Source: Sphingobium sp. (lineage in GTDB: Bacteria; Pseudomonadota; Alphaproteobacteria; Sphingomonadales; Sphingomonadaceae). From it: 64,000 nt of DNA. Positions 57,059 through 64,000 of this stretch are shown one piece after another. A program made the position numbers and the translations under genes. The notes under the pieces are model-generated. The model did no database searches. It saw nothing but the letters and a program-made list of their open reading frames with translations, and had not been told where the DNA came from. The stretch spans positions 16,030-80,029 of the forward strand of contig JAGNYO010000001.1 of the NCBI GenBank assembly GCA_017984895.1. Direction: 5' to 3'. Position 1 is the stretch's first letter. Every line of letters begins with the position of its first letter.

Positions 57059-57838
57059 GTGCCGATCATAGCGAAATTGAGCGAGAAGGTGCGCGATATT
57101 GCGGTAGCGCTGCTGCCCGCTTCGACACGCGACCATATCCGCGCGGCACAGCGGCGTCTGGGTTTGCAGGCGGTTCCGGTGGGCAGCGTCAATTTCGGCA
57201 GCCTCGACCGGCTTGATCCGATCAGTGCTATCTTCGGCAAGGACCGCGATCTGCTGACGATAGAACGCTATTATATCGAGCAGTTTCTGGCAGAGCATAG
57301 CGCCGATGTGAAAGGCCGCACCCTGGAGATGGGCGACCCCGCATACACCATCAAGTTCGGCGGCGACCGCGTGACCCAGCCCGATGTGCTCAATTATGTC
57401 GAGGGCAACCCCAAGGCCACCATCGTCGCCGATCTCACCAACGCGCCGCACATCCCGGACAATACATTCGACTGCATCATCATCACCCAGACGCTGCAAA
57501 TGATCTTCGAGATCGAGAAGTGCATCGCCGAGCTGCACCGCATCCTGAAGCCCGGCGGCGTGGTGCTCGCTACCTCGCATGGCATGTCGCGCGTGGCGCG
57601 GCGCGAGGGGGTGGATGACTGGGGCGAATATTGGCACTTCACCTCGCAATCAAAGCGCCGCCTGTTTGGCGATGTGTTCGGGCGCGAAAACCTGAAGGTG
57701 CAGACCTATGGCAATGTGCTGTCCTGCGTCGCCAACCTGCATGGGCTGGGCGCGCGCGAGATCAGGCCGGATCAGATCGACTACAATGATCCCAATTACG
57801 AGCTGATCGTGTGCGCCCGCGCAACGAAGCGGGGATAA
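57059..57838 (+). CDS. class I SAM-dependent methyltransferase
   Basis: 259 residues from GTG 57059 (AAAGGGG upstream). The SAM-binding loop is less classical, TLEMGDPAYTIKFGG, with LTNAPHIPDNTFDCIIITQT as motifs II-III and LHRILKPGGVVLATSHG as the methyltransf_11 core. The GDPAYTIKFGG form recurs in methyltransferases of glycan clusters. Last gene of the rightward operon; it probably methylates the glycan or its lipid carrier. Confidence 0.83.
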   Translation: MPIIAKLSEKVRDIAVALLPASTRDHIRAAQRRLGLQAVPVGSVNFGSLDRLDPISAIFGKDRDLLTIERYYIEQFLAEHSADVKGRTLEMGDPAYTIKFGGDRVTQPDVLNYVEGNPKATIVADLTNAPHIPDNTFDCIIITQTLQMIFEIEKCIAELHRILKPGGVVLATSHGMSRVARREGVDDWGEYWHFTSQSKRRLFGDVFGRENLKVQTYGNVLSCVANLHGLGAREIRPDQIDYNDPNYELIVCARATKRG

Positions 57839-57839
57839 T

Positions 57840-58385
57840 TTATAAGAGAATGTTGCGCGTGTAGACCTCGCTTACTACGCACAACGGCGTGCCGTCACCT
57901 GCGTGCACCAGCGCATCATGACGCAGCACTGCGCCAGGCAGGCGGACGGAGGCAGTTTCCTCCTCGCCCCCCCACAATCGCTCCGCATGCAATGTCTCCC
58001 GCATTGGTGCCAAGGGCGCGATAACGGCTCCGAAGGGCGTTCCGCTATCCGCCAGCACGGCCTCCATGTCCCCGGTCAGCCGTGCGCCAACATACCAGTT
58101 CTCGGCGATGGACATCACCTTTCCACCCTGGGTCAGCCATACCCGTCGATAACGGACCTCGCTATGGTTCTCAACCCCCAGCCTCGACAGGATGGCGGGG
58201 GAAATACCGGGCGTCACTATAGCGCGGACACGCGCGAGCAGCGTTGCTTTGCTCGTGCCGTCCCGCTCCGCCAACCATGCGATCAGCATGCTGGTCGCGC
58301 TGCCGCTCGCTCGCAGCAAAGCGTCAAAGCGGTCAAGCGTGGCCTGTAATGTGGCGGGGACCGGACCAGGAGAAAACGTAAGCAT
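57840..58385 (-). CDS. chorismate-pyruvate-lyase-like protein
   Basis: 181 residues from ATG 58385 (AAGGCGGG upstream). The frame is open further upstream, but that part is not coding-like. Compact UTRA/chorismate-lyase-type fold suggested by SEVRYRRVWLTQGGKVMSIA, NWYVGARLTGDMEAVL and DSGTPFGAVIAPLAPMRETL, a run typical of UbiC-like proteins. It could make 4-hydroxybenzoate from chorismate for ubiquinone. Its catalytic Arg/Glu were not confirmed, and the divergent neighbour regulator hints at a different, regulated role. Confidence 0.68.
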   Translation of the reverse strand: MLTFSPGPVPATLQATLDRFDALLRASGSATSMLIAWLAERDGTSKATLLARVRAIVTPGISPAILSRLGVENHSEVRYRRVWLTQGGKVMSIAENWYVGARLTGDMEAVLADSGTPFGAVIAPLAPMRETLHAERLWGGEEETASVRLPGAVLRHDALVHAGDGTPLCVVSEVYTRNILL

Positions 58386-58749
58386 TGCGGCCCGCCTTAG
58401 GCAATTGCACCGGGGCTGGAAAGAGGGTGAATTTCCGTCTGGACAGCCACTCAAAAGGAACATATGAAGAACATTGGGGTGAAAAATATGCGGAATGAAC
58501 CGGACTTTTTTTCTGTAGGGGGCAAATTCGATCCGAATCGGAGATATTCTCTGCCCTGGCCGAAGCGAGACGGGGAAGGTTTTACGCTGACACGCGGGCC
58601 TTCTTCGCGTGGAATCGCGCGCGCGGGAGCAGATTCTCAGCGCAAAGCCACCATTTCGGATCAAAACAAGCAGCTATGGCGCGCCCTTCACGCCATAATG
58701 GCGCGAAGAAGCGGGTTCGCGCGACATAATCCATGCAAGGGGGCTGACA
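58386..58749. other. 364-base gap with a marginal ORF
   Basis: Between the chorismate-lyase-like gene and the winged-helix regulator. A frame at 58464-58757 (+) of 97 codons has a good AAAGGAA site seven bases before its ATG and overlaps the next gene. Its sequence is not family-like and its first part is AT-richer than neighbouring genes. It could be a small coupled gene or leader. The region probably also holds the two divergent promoters. Confidence 0.4.
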
Positions 58750-58757
58750 ATGGATAG
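58464..58757 (+). CDS. possible small hypothetical protein
   Basis: 97 residues: an MKNIGVKNMRNEPDFFSVGG start, a basic middle and HNPCKGADNG at the end. Support is a clear ribosome-binding site and an eight-base overlap with the regulator gene, a common coupling pattern here. Against it: no recognisable domain, and codon use near the start unlike the neighbours. A leader peptide or chance frame is equally possible. Confidence 0.3.
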   Translation: MKNIGVKNMRNEPDFFSVGGKFDPNRRYSLPWPKRDGEGFTLTRGPSSRGIARAGADSQRKATISDQNKQLWRALHAIMARRSGFARHNPCKGADNG

Positions 58758-59820
58758 CATCGGCGCGTTCACGCCGCAGGCGGCACCACACTGGCTGAGC
58801 ATAAGCGCCTTTCCGGGGTCGCCTCCACCCGCGCTTCTCGCGGGCTCGTTTGAGGCCGGGCTGGCGGCAGAGCAAATGGCGGTGCTGGTCTGTGCCGCGA
58901 TAACTGCTAGCGCGGACCTCGTAACTCTTGTGCGCGCAAGCGGGCACAGGGTGCTCGATGTTGTGCCGGTTCCAGCCGCGGCCGCGCACCTTGAGGGGCT
59001 GATATCGCTCGATGCCGTCATCGTGCGCTGCACGGGAGACGAGGCGGGTCTGGCAGAACTGCTCGCGAAGCTCGACTTACTGGCGGAGTCCGGGCAGATG
59101 GCGCTCCTTGTCAGTGTTGGCTTTGCTGGGTTAGAGCGGGTGCACGGGCTAGTCCGCAGTCGCAACACCATCCTATTGTGCGAACCGTGTGCGGAGGATC
59201 TCGTCGCCGCCATCGCCGCATTGGCGGAACGGCACCGGAGTGACGAGCATCTGCATGACATCGGCGCAGAGGCCGAGGGGGATCGCTTCGAGCGACTGAA
59301 TGACCAGCTTCTGCGGCTCCATCGGATGATCGAGACGCTGGTGCAGGATCGCACCTCTGAGGAGGGAGATTTGCACTCATGGAACGATGACGAGGTGATG
59401 CTAAAATCGCCTGCGCGTCCTTATCAGGCGAGTTCGCATCAAAGCAGCGGGCCGGAGCAGAGGGTTACTGCCCATCAGGTGAGAGCTGTGCTAAGGGCAA
59501 GGCGGCTGCGCGATCATCTGGTCGCGGCGGATCTCTTTGCCGATCCCGCCTGGGATATCTTGCTCGATCTGCTGGCCGCGCGCCTGGAAAATACGCAGGT
59601 TTCCGTCTCCAGCCTGTGCATCGCCGCCGCCGTGCCCCCTACCACTGCGCTGCGCTGGATCCGTCACCTGACCGACCGTGGTCTGCTGAAACGGCAGGCA
59701 GATTCCAGGGATGGCCGCCGCATTTTCATCGCCTTGTCCGATAGCGGTATGGAAGCAGTAGTTCGCTGGTTCCAAGAGAGTCGGCCCCACCTGCAATGTA
59801 TGATGGACGGAGCGGGGTAA
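58750..59820 (+). CDS. winged-helix regulator with N-terminal receiver-like domain
   Basis: 356 residues. The N-terminal ~170 residues are an alpha/beta domain that looks like a degenerate response-receiver (ALLVSVGFAGLERVHGLV, NTILLCEPCAEDLVAAI). A polar linker and a MarR-like winged helix at about 270-340 follow (SSLCIAAAVPPTTALRWIRH, DRGLLKRQADSRDGRRIFI). It is preceded by AAGGGG. It may repress or activate the divergent chorismate-lyase-like gene, or itself. The signal is unknown. It ends 158 bases before tRNA-Val. Confidence 0.75.
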   Translation: MDSIGAFTPQAAPHWLSISAFPGSPPPALLAGSFEAGLAAEQMAVLVCAAITASADLVTLVRASGHRVLDVVPVPAAAAHLEGLISLDAVIVRCTGDEAGLAELLAKLDLLAESGQMALLVSVGFAGLERVHGLVRSRNTILLCEPCAEDLVAAIAALAERHRSDEHLHDIGAEAEGDRFERLNDQLLRLHRMIETLVQDRTSEEGDLHSWNDDEVMLKSPARPYQASSHQSSGPEQRVTAHQVRAVLRARRLRDHLVAADLFADPAWDILLDLLAARLENTQVSVSSLCIAAAVPPTTALRWIRHLTDRGLLKRQADSRDGRRIFIALSDSGMEAVVRWFQESRPHLQCMMDGAG

Positions 59821-59917
59821 CCAATTCATGAGGCTGGACGGGCGGGGGCTAGGCACCTCAGAGGCAGGGCGTTGCGCGTGATGTGGTTTTCCGTTGGCCT
59901 GCGCCTCATAAAACGGC

Positions 59918-59945
59918 TTGACCGCACCCAGCTTTTCCCTAGATA
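59918..59945 (+). promoter_or_regulatory. promoter of tRNA-Val
   Basis: TTGACC (59918-59923), 16-base spacer, TAGATA (59940-59945), about 33 bases before the tRNA. The -35 and -10 match sigma-70-type hexamers closely, and spacing and distance are right for a tRNA gene. Confidence 0.6.
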
Positions 59946-59978
59946 GCATCAGCCCCCGGCGGTTACACCAAAGGGTGA

Positions 59979-60054
59979 GGGCGATTAGCTCAGTTGGTAG
60001 AGCGTCTCGTTTACACCGAGAATGTCGGCGGTTCGAGCCCGTCATCGCCCACCA
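59979..60054 (+). tRNA. tRNA-Val (UAC)
   Basis: 76 bases including an encoded CCA. The acceptor stem GGGCGAT pairs with ATCGCCC, the D-loop is AGTTGGTAGA, and the anticodon loop TTTACAC gives anticodon UAC. The T-loop is TTCGAGC with a GGCGG/CCGTC stem. All arms pair, so the gene looks intact. It marks the boundary between chromosomal genes and the recombinase module to its right. Confidence 0.95.
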
Positions 60055-60337
60055 CCATTTTATCCTTAAAAAACAACAGCGTAGTATCGTTTCGTGGCCT
60101 ACGGAATAGTGCCGCAAAATCCAAGCCTTGTGGCAAACATCAGCATCGCCGGTGGAGACCAAAGACCGGCAAGGCGGTGACGAAATCCGCAATTCTGGGG
60201 AAATATCCCTGACGGGCATTTTCGCGGTCGGCGGATGCAATGTGCAACTGATGCGCAGCAGATGCGCATCACCATCGTCAATGATCGAGGATATTGGCTG
60301 TTCGAGCCTATCTCTGTGCCAACGGTGCTCAGGGATG
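60055..60337. other. 283-base gap after tRNA-Val
   Basis: No convincing gene or intrinsic terminator. An A-rich run (TTAAAAAACAAC) lies just after the tRNA. This would be the place to look for an attachment half-site of the adjoining element; no repeat of the tRNA 3' end is visible in the rest of the window. Confidence 0.4.
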
Positions 60338-61888
60338 TCAGGGTTGTGCGAACCCGAGCAGCGCCCGCTGCTCGGCCCAGTCGAGCGGCAGATTGCCGAC
60401 GCGAGCAAGGCGCTGACGCGTGAGAGCGACGGGCTGTTTGCCGTCCATGATTGCGGCGTTGATATCGGGGGCGAGAAAAGCCAATCGGAGCAACACAGCA
60501 AAGTAGCGTGCGGTGAGACCAAGCTGTACTGCGGCCGCCTGGATCGAAGGTGTGGCATTCAAGGCGCGCCTCGCCTGGTATGCCCGGACAATGAGCTTGA
60601 TGAGGGCTGGGTCGGGTCGTCGCAGATCATCGTCATTGGTTGGCTCAATACGTCGCTGGTTTCCATGGCGCACGAACCGCGCGCAAATGCTCGCACTTGA
60701 GACCTCCTCATCCAGGAAGTCGATGCGGACATGATCGCCTTCGACAATGATCTGCCGGATTGTGGATCGGATGTCGTCTTGCCCCGGTATTGCAGGGAGA
60801 GCTTTTCCTTGCCTGTTACGAATTTGGGCAATGACCAGTCGTTCGAGTTCGCCCGCTGGGACCCGCCATTTCCTGAGGTTCGGTCGCTCCTTGTCATGGC
60901 AGCTTACATAATAGCGGTAGCGTATGCCGCCCTTCTTCGTTGCGTGATCACTGGTCATGCGACGACCATCGCCATCCCACAGCAGGCCAACGAGCAGGCT
61001 GCGCTCTTCCACATGATCGCCCGCTGCATACGCGTCGCGTCGGCTGTTGAGCGATGCGTTCACATTCTCGAAGAGGTCATGCTCGATTATCGCGTCATGA
61101 TTGCCCGGATAGGCAGTTCCCTTGTGGCATATCTCCCCCACATAGATCCGGTTGCGCAGAATTTGATACAAGGCGCCACGGCTGAAGCCGGCATTGCCGC
61201 GCTCGGCACCGTCGCTACCGATCCGGCTCTTGGTTGTTATCCCCTGCTCGGCCAGTTCCGTCTGAACCGCATAGACCGATCCCAGCGTCAGATAGCGCCT
61301 GAAGATGTGGCGTACCTTTACCGCCTCTTCCGGAACAACAATGAGCTTGCGCTCCTTCACCTCATACCCCAGCGGCACAACACCACCCATCCACATGCCC
61401 TTCGCCTTGGATGCGGCGATCTTGTCTCGGATGCGCTCGCCCGTCACCTCCCGCTCGAACTGAGCGAAGGATAGCAGGACATTGAGGGTCAATCGACCCA
61501 TGCTGGTCGTGGTGTTAAACGCTTGGGTGACACTGACGAACGAAGCGCCTCGCCTATCCAGTATTTCTACGATCTTGGCGAAATCGGAGAGGCTGCGGGT
61601 CAGTCGATCGACCTTGTAGACGACAATCACATCGACCTTCCCGGCGTCGACATCGTGCAGAAGCGCCAAGAGGCCCGGCCGTTCCATGGTGCCACCCGAA
61701 TATCCCCCATCATCATAATATTCGGGCACCTGCTCCCAACCCTCATGGGTCTGACTCATGATGTAGGCTGCGCACGCCTCGCGTTGGGCATCAAGGCTGT
61801 TGAAGCTCTGGTCCAGACCCTCGTCTGTCGACTTGCGGGTATAGATGGCGCAGCGCAGCTGGGATCGGTCACTCCTCTGCCGAGCCAT
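60338..61888 (-). CDS. large serine recombinase
   Basis: 516 residues. Resolvase N-domain: AIYTRKSTDEGLDQSFNSL (catalytic Ser 20), then VDRLTRSLSDFAKI and SFAQFEREVTGERIRDK. The Recombinase domain follows (GGVVPLGYEVKERKL, SRGALYQILRNRIYVGEI). A zinc-ribbon-like part (YYVSCHDKERPNLRKWRV) has only one obvious cysteine, so the usual zinc site may be degenerate. It overlaps the DUF2924 gene by 20 bases. Together with DUF3489/DUF2924 this is the recurrent alphaproteobacterial recombinase module; it should integrate or excise the element to the right. Confidence 0.93.
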   Translation of the reverse strand: MARQRSDRSQLRCAIYTRKSTDEGLDQSFNSLDAQREACAAYIMSQTHEGWEQVPEYYDDGGYSGGTMERPGLLALLHDVDAGKVDVIVVYKVDRLTRSLSDFAKIVEILDRRGASFVSVTQAFNTTTSMGRLTLNVLLSFAQFEREVTGERIRDKIAASKAKGMWMGGVVPLGYEVKERKLIVVPEEAVKVRHIFRRYLTLGSVYAVQTELAEQGITTKSRIGSDGAERGNAGFSRGALYQILRNRIYVGEICHKGTAYPGNHDAIIEHDLFENVNASLNSRRDAYAAGDHVEERSLLVGLLWDGDGRRMTSDHATKKGGIRYRYYVSCHDKERPNLRKWRVPAGELERLVIAQIRNRQGKALPAIPGQDDIRSTIRQIIVEGDHVRIDFLDEEVSSASICARFVRHGNQRRIEPTNDDDLRRPDPALIKLIVRAYQARRALNATPSIQAAAVQLGLTARYFAVLLRLAFLAPDINAAIMDGKQPVALTRQRLARVGNLPLDWAEQRALLGFAQP

Positions 61889-62327
61889 TGGTCACCTTGC
61901 GGGATTTTAGGCCAAAGAAGCGCGGACCCGACCAGGATGCGCCGGTGATCTGCCGAGCTATGGGTGTGAGCGAGGCGTATTGCCGATCATCGAACAGATA
62001 GCCCTCATCGAGCACGGTTACGACATAGACCTTGCCATGCCATTCGCGCACGAGGCTAGTACCGGCTTTGAGCTGTTTTTGCCGCGCGAGATCAAGATCG
62101 CCCGACTGTTGTAGCTGGCGCGCAAGCCGGTCCAGGTCGCGAAGGCGTGTCGGCGCGAGACCGCCATGGGCCCTTTCCTGCATCTTCCAGGCAATGGATC
62201 TCGCCATGAGATCGGTGCTCATGCCTTCTGGCATCGGTTGTCCCCGATGCAGACGCCGCCATTCTGCGCGCAACCGGGCTGGCGGAAGATCCACTAACTT
62301 GGAAAGCTGATCAACTAACGACGCCAT
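61869..62327 (-). CDS. DUF2924 protein
   Basis: 152 residues. Conserved features are LRAEWRRLHRGQPMPEGMST, LMARSIAWKMQERAHGG, and a C-terminal half with GTSLVREWHGKVYVVTVLDEG ending SGPRFFGLKSR. These are diagnostic of DUF2924, which almost always accompanies the large serine recombinase and may act as its accessory or directionality factor (inference). Its end overlaps the recombinase start, so the two are translated together. Confidence 0.9.
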   Translation of the reverse strand: MASLVDQLSKLVDLPPARLRAEWRRLHRGQPMPEGMSTDLMARSIAWKMQERAHGGLAPTRLRDLDRLARQLQQSGDLDLARQKQLKAGTSLVREWHGKVYVVTVLDEGYLFDDRQYASLTPIARQITGASWSGPRFFGLKSRKVTNGSAEE

Positions 62328-62329
62328 AA

Positions 62330-62605
62330 TCAGCGATCAATCCGCCAGCAGGTCTCACCCCCGCTCCGGGTCTCTCGTAGCAGATCGATACCCTTCTTCC
62401 TCAGGCCGGTCAGGAAAGCTCGCGTGCTATGCGGCTGCCAGCTTGTCATCGCCATGATCTCGGTAAGGGTGGCGCCCTTGTTTCGTGACAACAGCTTTTG
62501 GACGGCTGCTGATTTGCTGCTGCGGGCCTTGATCGCGGGCAGCTCAAGAGTATCAGAATCGCCGTTTGAGACAGAAATTTCGGGGATTTGGGACATGTTG
62601 TTCAT
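62330..62605 (-). CDS. DUF3489 protein
   Basis: 91 residues from ATG 62605 (AAAGGAAG upstream). A short polar N-terminus is followed by a winged-helix-like DUF3489 core (AAVQKLLSRNKGATLTEIMA, MTSWQPHSTRAFLTGLRKKG, GGETCWRIDR). It probably binds DNA, and may regulate or assist the recombinase. First gene of the leftward module. Confidence 0.9.
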   Translation of the reverse strand: MNNMSQIPEISVSNGDSDTLELPAIKARSSKSAAVQKLLSRNKGATLTEIMAMTSWQPHSTRAFLTGLRKKGIDLLRETRSGGETCWRIDR

Positions 62606-62898
62606 GGTGGCTTCCTTTCTGGAGCAGCACTATGCTGCTCCCACCACCTACAGCCCCGCCGATCGCTCGGTCAGGGTTGCGCCGGTTCTTCTCCCGACGC
62701 GTCGTAACAAACGCACCAATGCTCGATTCGCACGGGAAGTCGAGTGGAATGTCGCCTGGCGCGGACATTCTGATCGGTCCGCTTTTAAGCGTCCAAGCGA
62801 GGAAAGCGGACATTCGTGACGCTGTTAAGAAAGAACTGCCTGTCTGCACCACATTCGAAGCTATTGCGCAGAGCGAAAGCTCCGGGCACTTCTTCTAA
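62606..62898. other. 293-base gap upstream of the recombinase module
   Basis: It should hold the promoter for DUF3489-DUF2924-recombinase. I see no gene that I would support, no tRNA and no clear repeat. A short + strand frame ending at 62898 has no recognisable content. Confidence 0.4.
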
Positions 62899-63162
62899 AT
62901 GACCCGTCTCCTCTCAACCTCAGGGTGCGACAATGTCGTGTTGATCGATACGCAAGCTGTTCTGGACGCGAAGCCTCGCGAGCAGCTCCCGTGGGAAAGC
63001 CTGTTTGAAGGCTGCACACTCCTGCTCGTCTGCCGCCAGATCCAGACCGAATTCGACGCGAAGAAAAATGACCGACCGCTTGGGCGGCGCGCGCGAGAAT
63101 TGAATAAGTTGGTCGATTCCTTCATTGTGACCCAGGTTCCTTCCATCCTTTGCTTGACTTGA
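62899..63162 (+). pseudogene. short PIN-domain-like ORF, probably truncated
   Basis: 87 codons. The beginning looks like the N-terminal half of a PIN-type nuclease: VVLIDTQAVLDAK with an early Asp, then VCRQIQTEFDAKKNDRPLG with the second acidic residue and RRARELNKLVD. PIN domains normally run to 120-140 residues with further acidic residues that are missing, so the active site is incomplete. No good ribosome-binding site is seen at ATG 62899. The next gene starts 39 bases later in the same frame, separated by TGA at 63160 and 63181. It could be a decayed gene or a truly short partner. Confidence 0.45.
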
Positions 63163-63201
63163 AATGGCAGACCCAGTCAGTGATCCGGCTCTCTGGACCG
63201 C

Positions 63202-64000
63202 ATGGTCCCTATCTTCGTAAATGGAATATGTGTGGCTGAGCATCTCTACGTAGTCAGCTCGGAATGGGGTGGTGCCAAGGGCGGGCTCAACGTTTTCAAT
63301 AAAGCCCTTGTCGAGGGTCTGGCCCGCGTTACCGGCGCAGGGGTCAAGATCATTGCGGTTGTCGCGGCTGCCCAATCCATTCCAACAAGCCCAGGCGCGG
63401 CTTTCAGTTTCCTGCCTTACGATGGAACGGGCAAAGGCCTCGCAGATAAGATCAAGCAGGACACTGAGGAAACGCCGCATGCCATCACCAAGATTGTGAT
63501 CATAGGGCACGACGTTCACACCGGACATCATGCACTGGAAGCGCGGAACGTGCTCCGCGCCGAGCAGCATAATTGCGTCGCAGGCGTCTTCTGTCACATG
63601 GACTATTCTGCTTATCAGAAGTTCAAATTCCAGCCGATCGAACGCATCTCCCAAAAGGTAGAGATGCAGCGGGATATCATTCGCAATGCCGATCATGTCT
63701 ATGCCGTCGGGCCTTTGCTCAGCCAGGCGTTTACAGACCTGCGCGGCGCAAGCGGAGCCAAGACCCCGGTGCAGCAAATCATCCCGGGCGTTCCAGACAC
63801 GCTGTCCCAACTTGCGGACGCCAACCCGGCAAAGGCGCTTCACTTTTTTTTCTCCGGTCGGATCGATCCGGAGAACGATCCGATCAAAAACGGGCGCCTA
63901 GCGTTGCAAGCGATCTGCGACGCGTATGAAAAGAACAGGCGATCCAACGAGACGCGTTGGCAACAGCGGGGGCAATTCACAGCATTTGGCCTTGCCGACG
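63202..64000 (+). CDS. GT4/GT5-like glycosyltransferase domain protein, cut by window edge
   Basis: Open frame from ATG 63202 to the window end, at least 266 codons. It starts VPIFVNGICVAEHLYVVSSE and continues WGGAKGGLNVFNKALVEGLA, the glycine-rich N-terminal loop of GT-B transferases and starch/glycogen synthases. VIIGHDVHTGHHALEA, VFCHMDYSAYQKFKF, MQRDIIRNADHVYAVGP and FFFSGRIDPENDPIKNGRL continue the GT-B layout into the donor domain. Located in the recombinase-bearing island beside a PIN-like fragment, it is more likely cargo of unknown (perhaps defensive) role than part of the glycan cluster. No ribosome-binding site is clear. Confidence 0.65.
   Translation, partial: MVPIFVNGICVAEHLYVVSSEWGGAKGGLNVFNKALVEGLARVTGAGVKIIAVVAAAQSIPTSPGAAFSFLPYDGTGKGLADKIKQDTEETPHAITKIVIIGHDVHTGHHALEARNVLRAEQHNCVAGVFCHMDYSAYQKFKFQPIERISQKVEMQRDIIRNADHVYAVGPLLSQAFTDLRGASGAKTPVQQIIPGVPDTLSQLADANPAKALHFFFSGRIDPENDPIKNGRLALQAICDAYEKNRRSNETRWQQRGQFTAFGLAD

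Noticed and set aside
59979-60054. tRNA-Val as attachment site of a tyrosine integrase
   Set aside because: No tyrosine integrase and no repeated tRNA 3' segment in the window; the adjacent enzyme is a serine recombinase.
62920-63843. Long leftward open frame of about 307 codons
   Set aside because: It lies opposite the rightward glycosyltransferase-like gene, whose translation has recognisable GT-B motifs; the leftward product has none.

Overview
The window looks like the chromosome of a sphingomonad-type alphaproteobacterium. It is GC-rich and gene-dense, with many 4-base ATGA/GTGA start-stop overlaps. It carries an ATP12-type ATPase chaperone, a ClpXP adaptor SspB, a DUF1134 exported protein and a compact hisB-hisH-hisA-hisF operon. 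Genus cannot be fixed from the sequence alone.

Housekeeping part, 1-29.3 kb. A DUF898 - M48 protease - hydrolase set runs leftward. It is followed by thrS - infC - alkB (rightward), aspC/pabC/pabB (leftward), a DUF983 protein and TonB receptor, then clpB. Next come DUF1134, corA, a siroheme-synthase-like protein, lysA, an LptM-like lipoprotein and argH (leftward, mostly one operon). A TlpA-like lipoprotein is read divergently from argH, and a rightward string follows (lipoprotein, crcB, RluA, HAD phosphatase, small membrane protein, ATP12). gmk, a small protein and sspB run leftward, facing the rightward his operon. infC appears to start with AUA; the TonB receptor lacks a well-placed canonical start and may start at AUC.

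Surface-glycan part, 29.4-57.8 kb. About 22 genes form an accessory glycan/glycolipid cluster: two GT2 and two GT4 glycosyltransferases, two ArnT/PMT-like membrane proteins (GT-C fold) plus a third multi-spanning protein, a Wzx-type flippase and a second flippase-like protein. Sugar-nucleotide enzymes are a UDP-GlcNAc-type dehydrogenase, a UXS-type decarboxylase fused to an FAD oxidoreductase, and two SDR epimerases. Tailoring enzymes are a deacetylase, a sulfotransferase and two methyltransferases. A GMC oxidoreductase, a GH30-like lipoprotein and a HAD-UbiA prenyltransferase fusion complete it. No Wza, Wzc or recognisable Wzy is present, so the export route is unclear. The mix (UbiA-type, GT2 and GT-C enzymes) suggests chemistry on polyprenyl-phosphate sugars, possibly pentoses. 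Two related long palindromic repeats lie at 28.4 kb (inside the his operon) and 50.2 kb (inside the glycan cluster).

Right end, 57.8-64 kb. A chorismate-lyase-like protein and a winged-helix regulator precede tRNA-Val(UAC). Beyond the tRNA the gene content changes to a mobile module: a large serine recombinase with DUF2924 and DUF3489 partners. It is followed by a short PIN-like ORF and the start of a GT4/GT5-like protein that runs off the window. This is probably the edge of an integrated island with cargo of unknown function.
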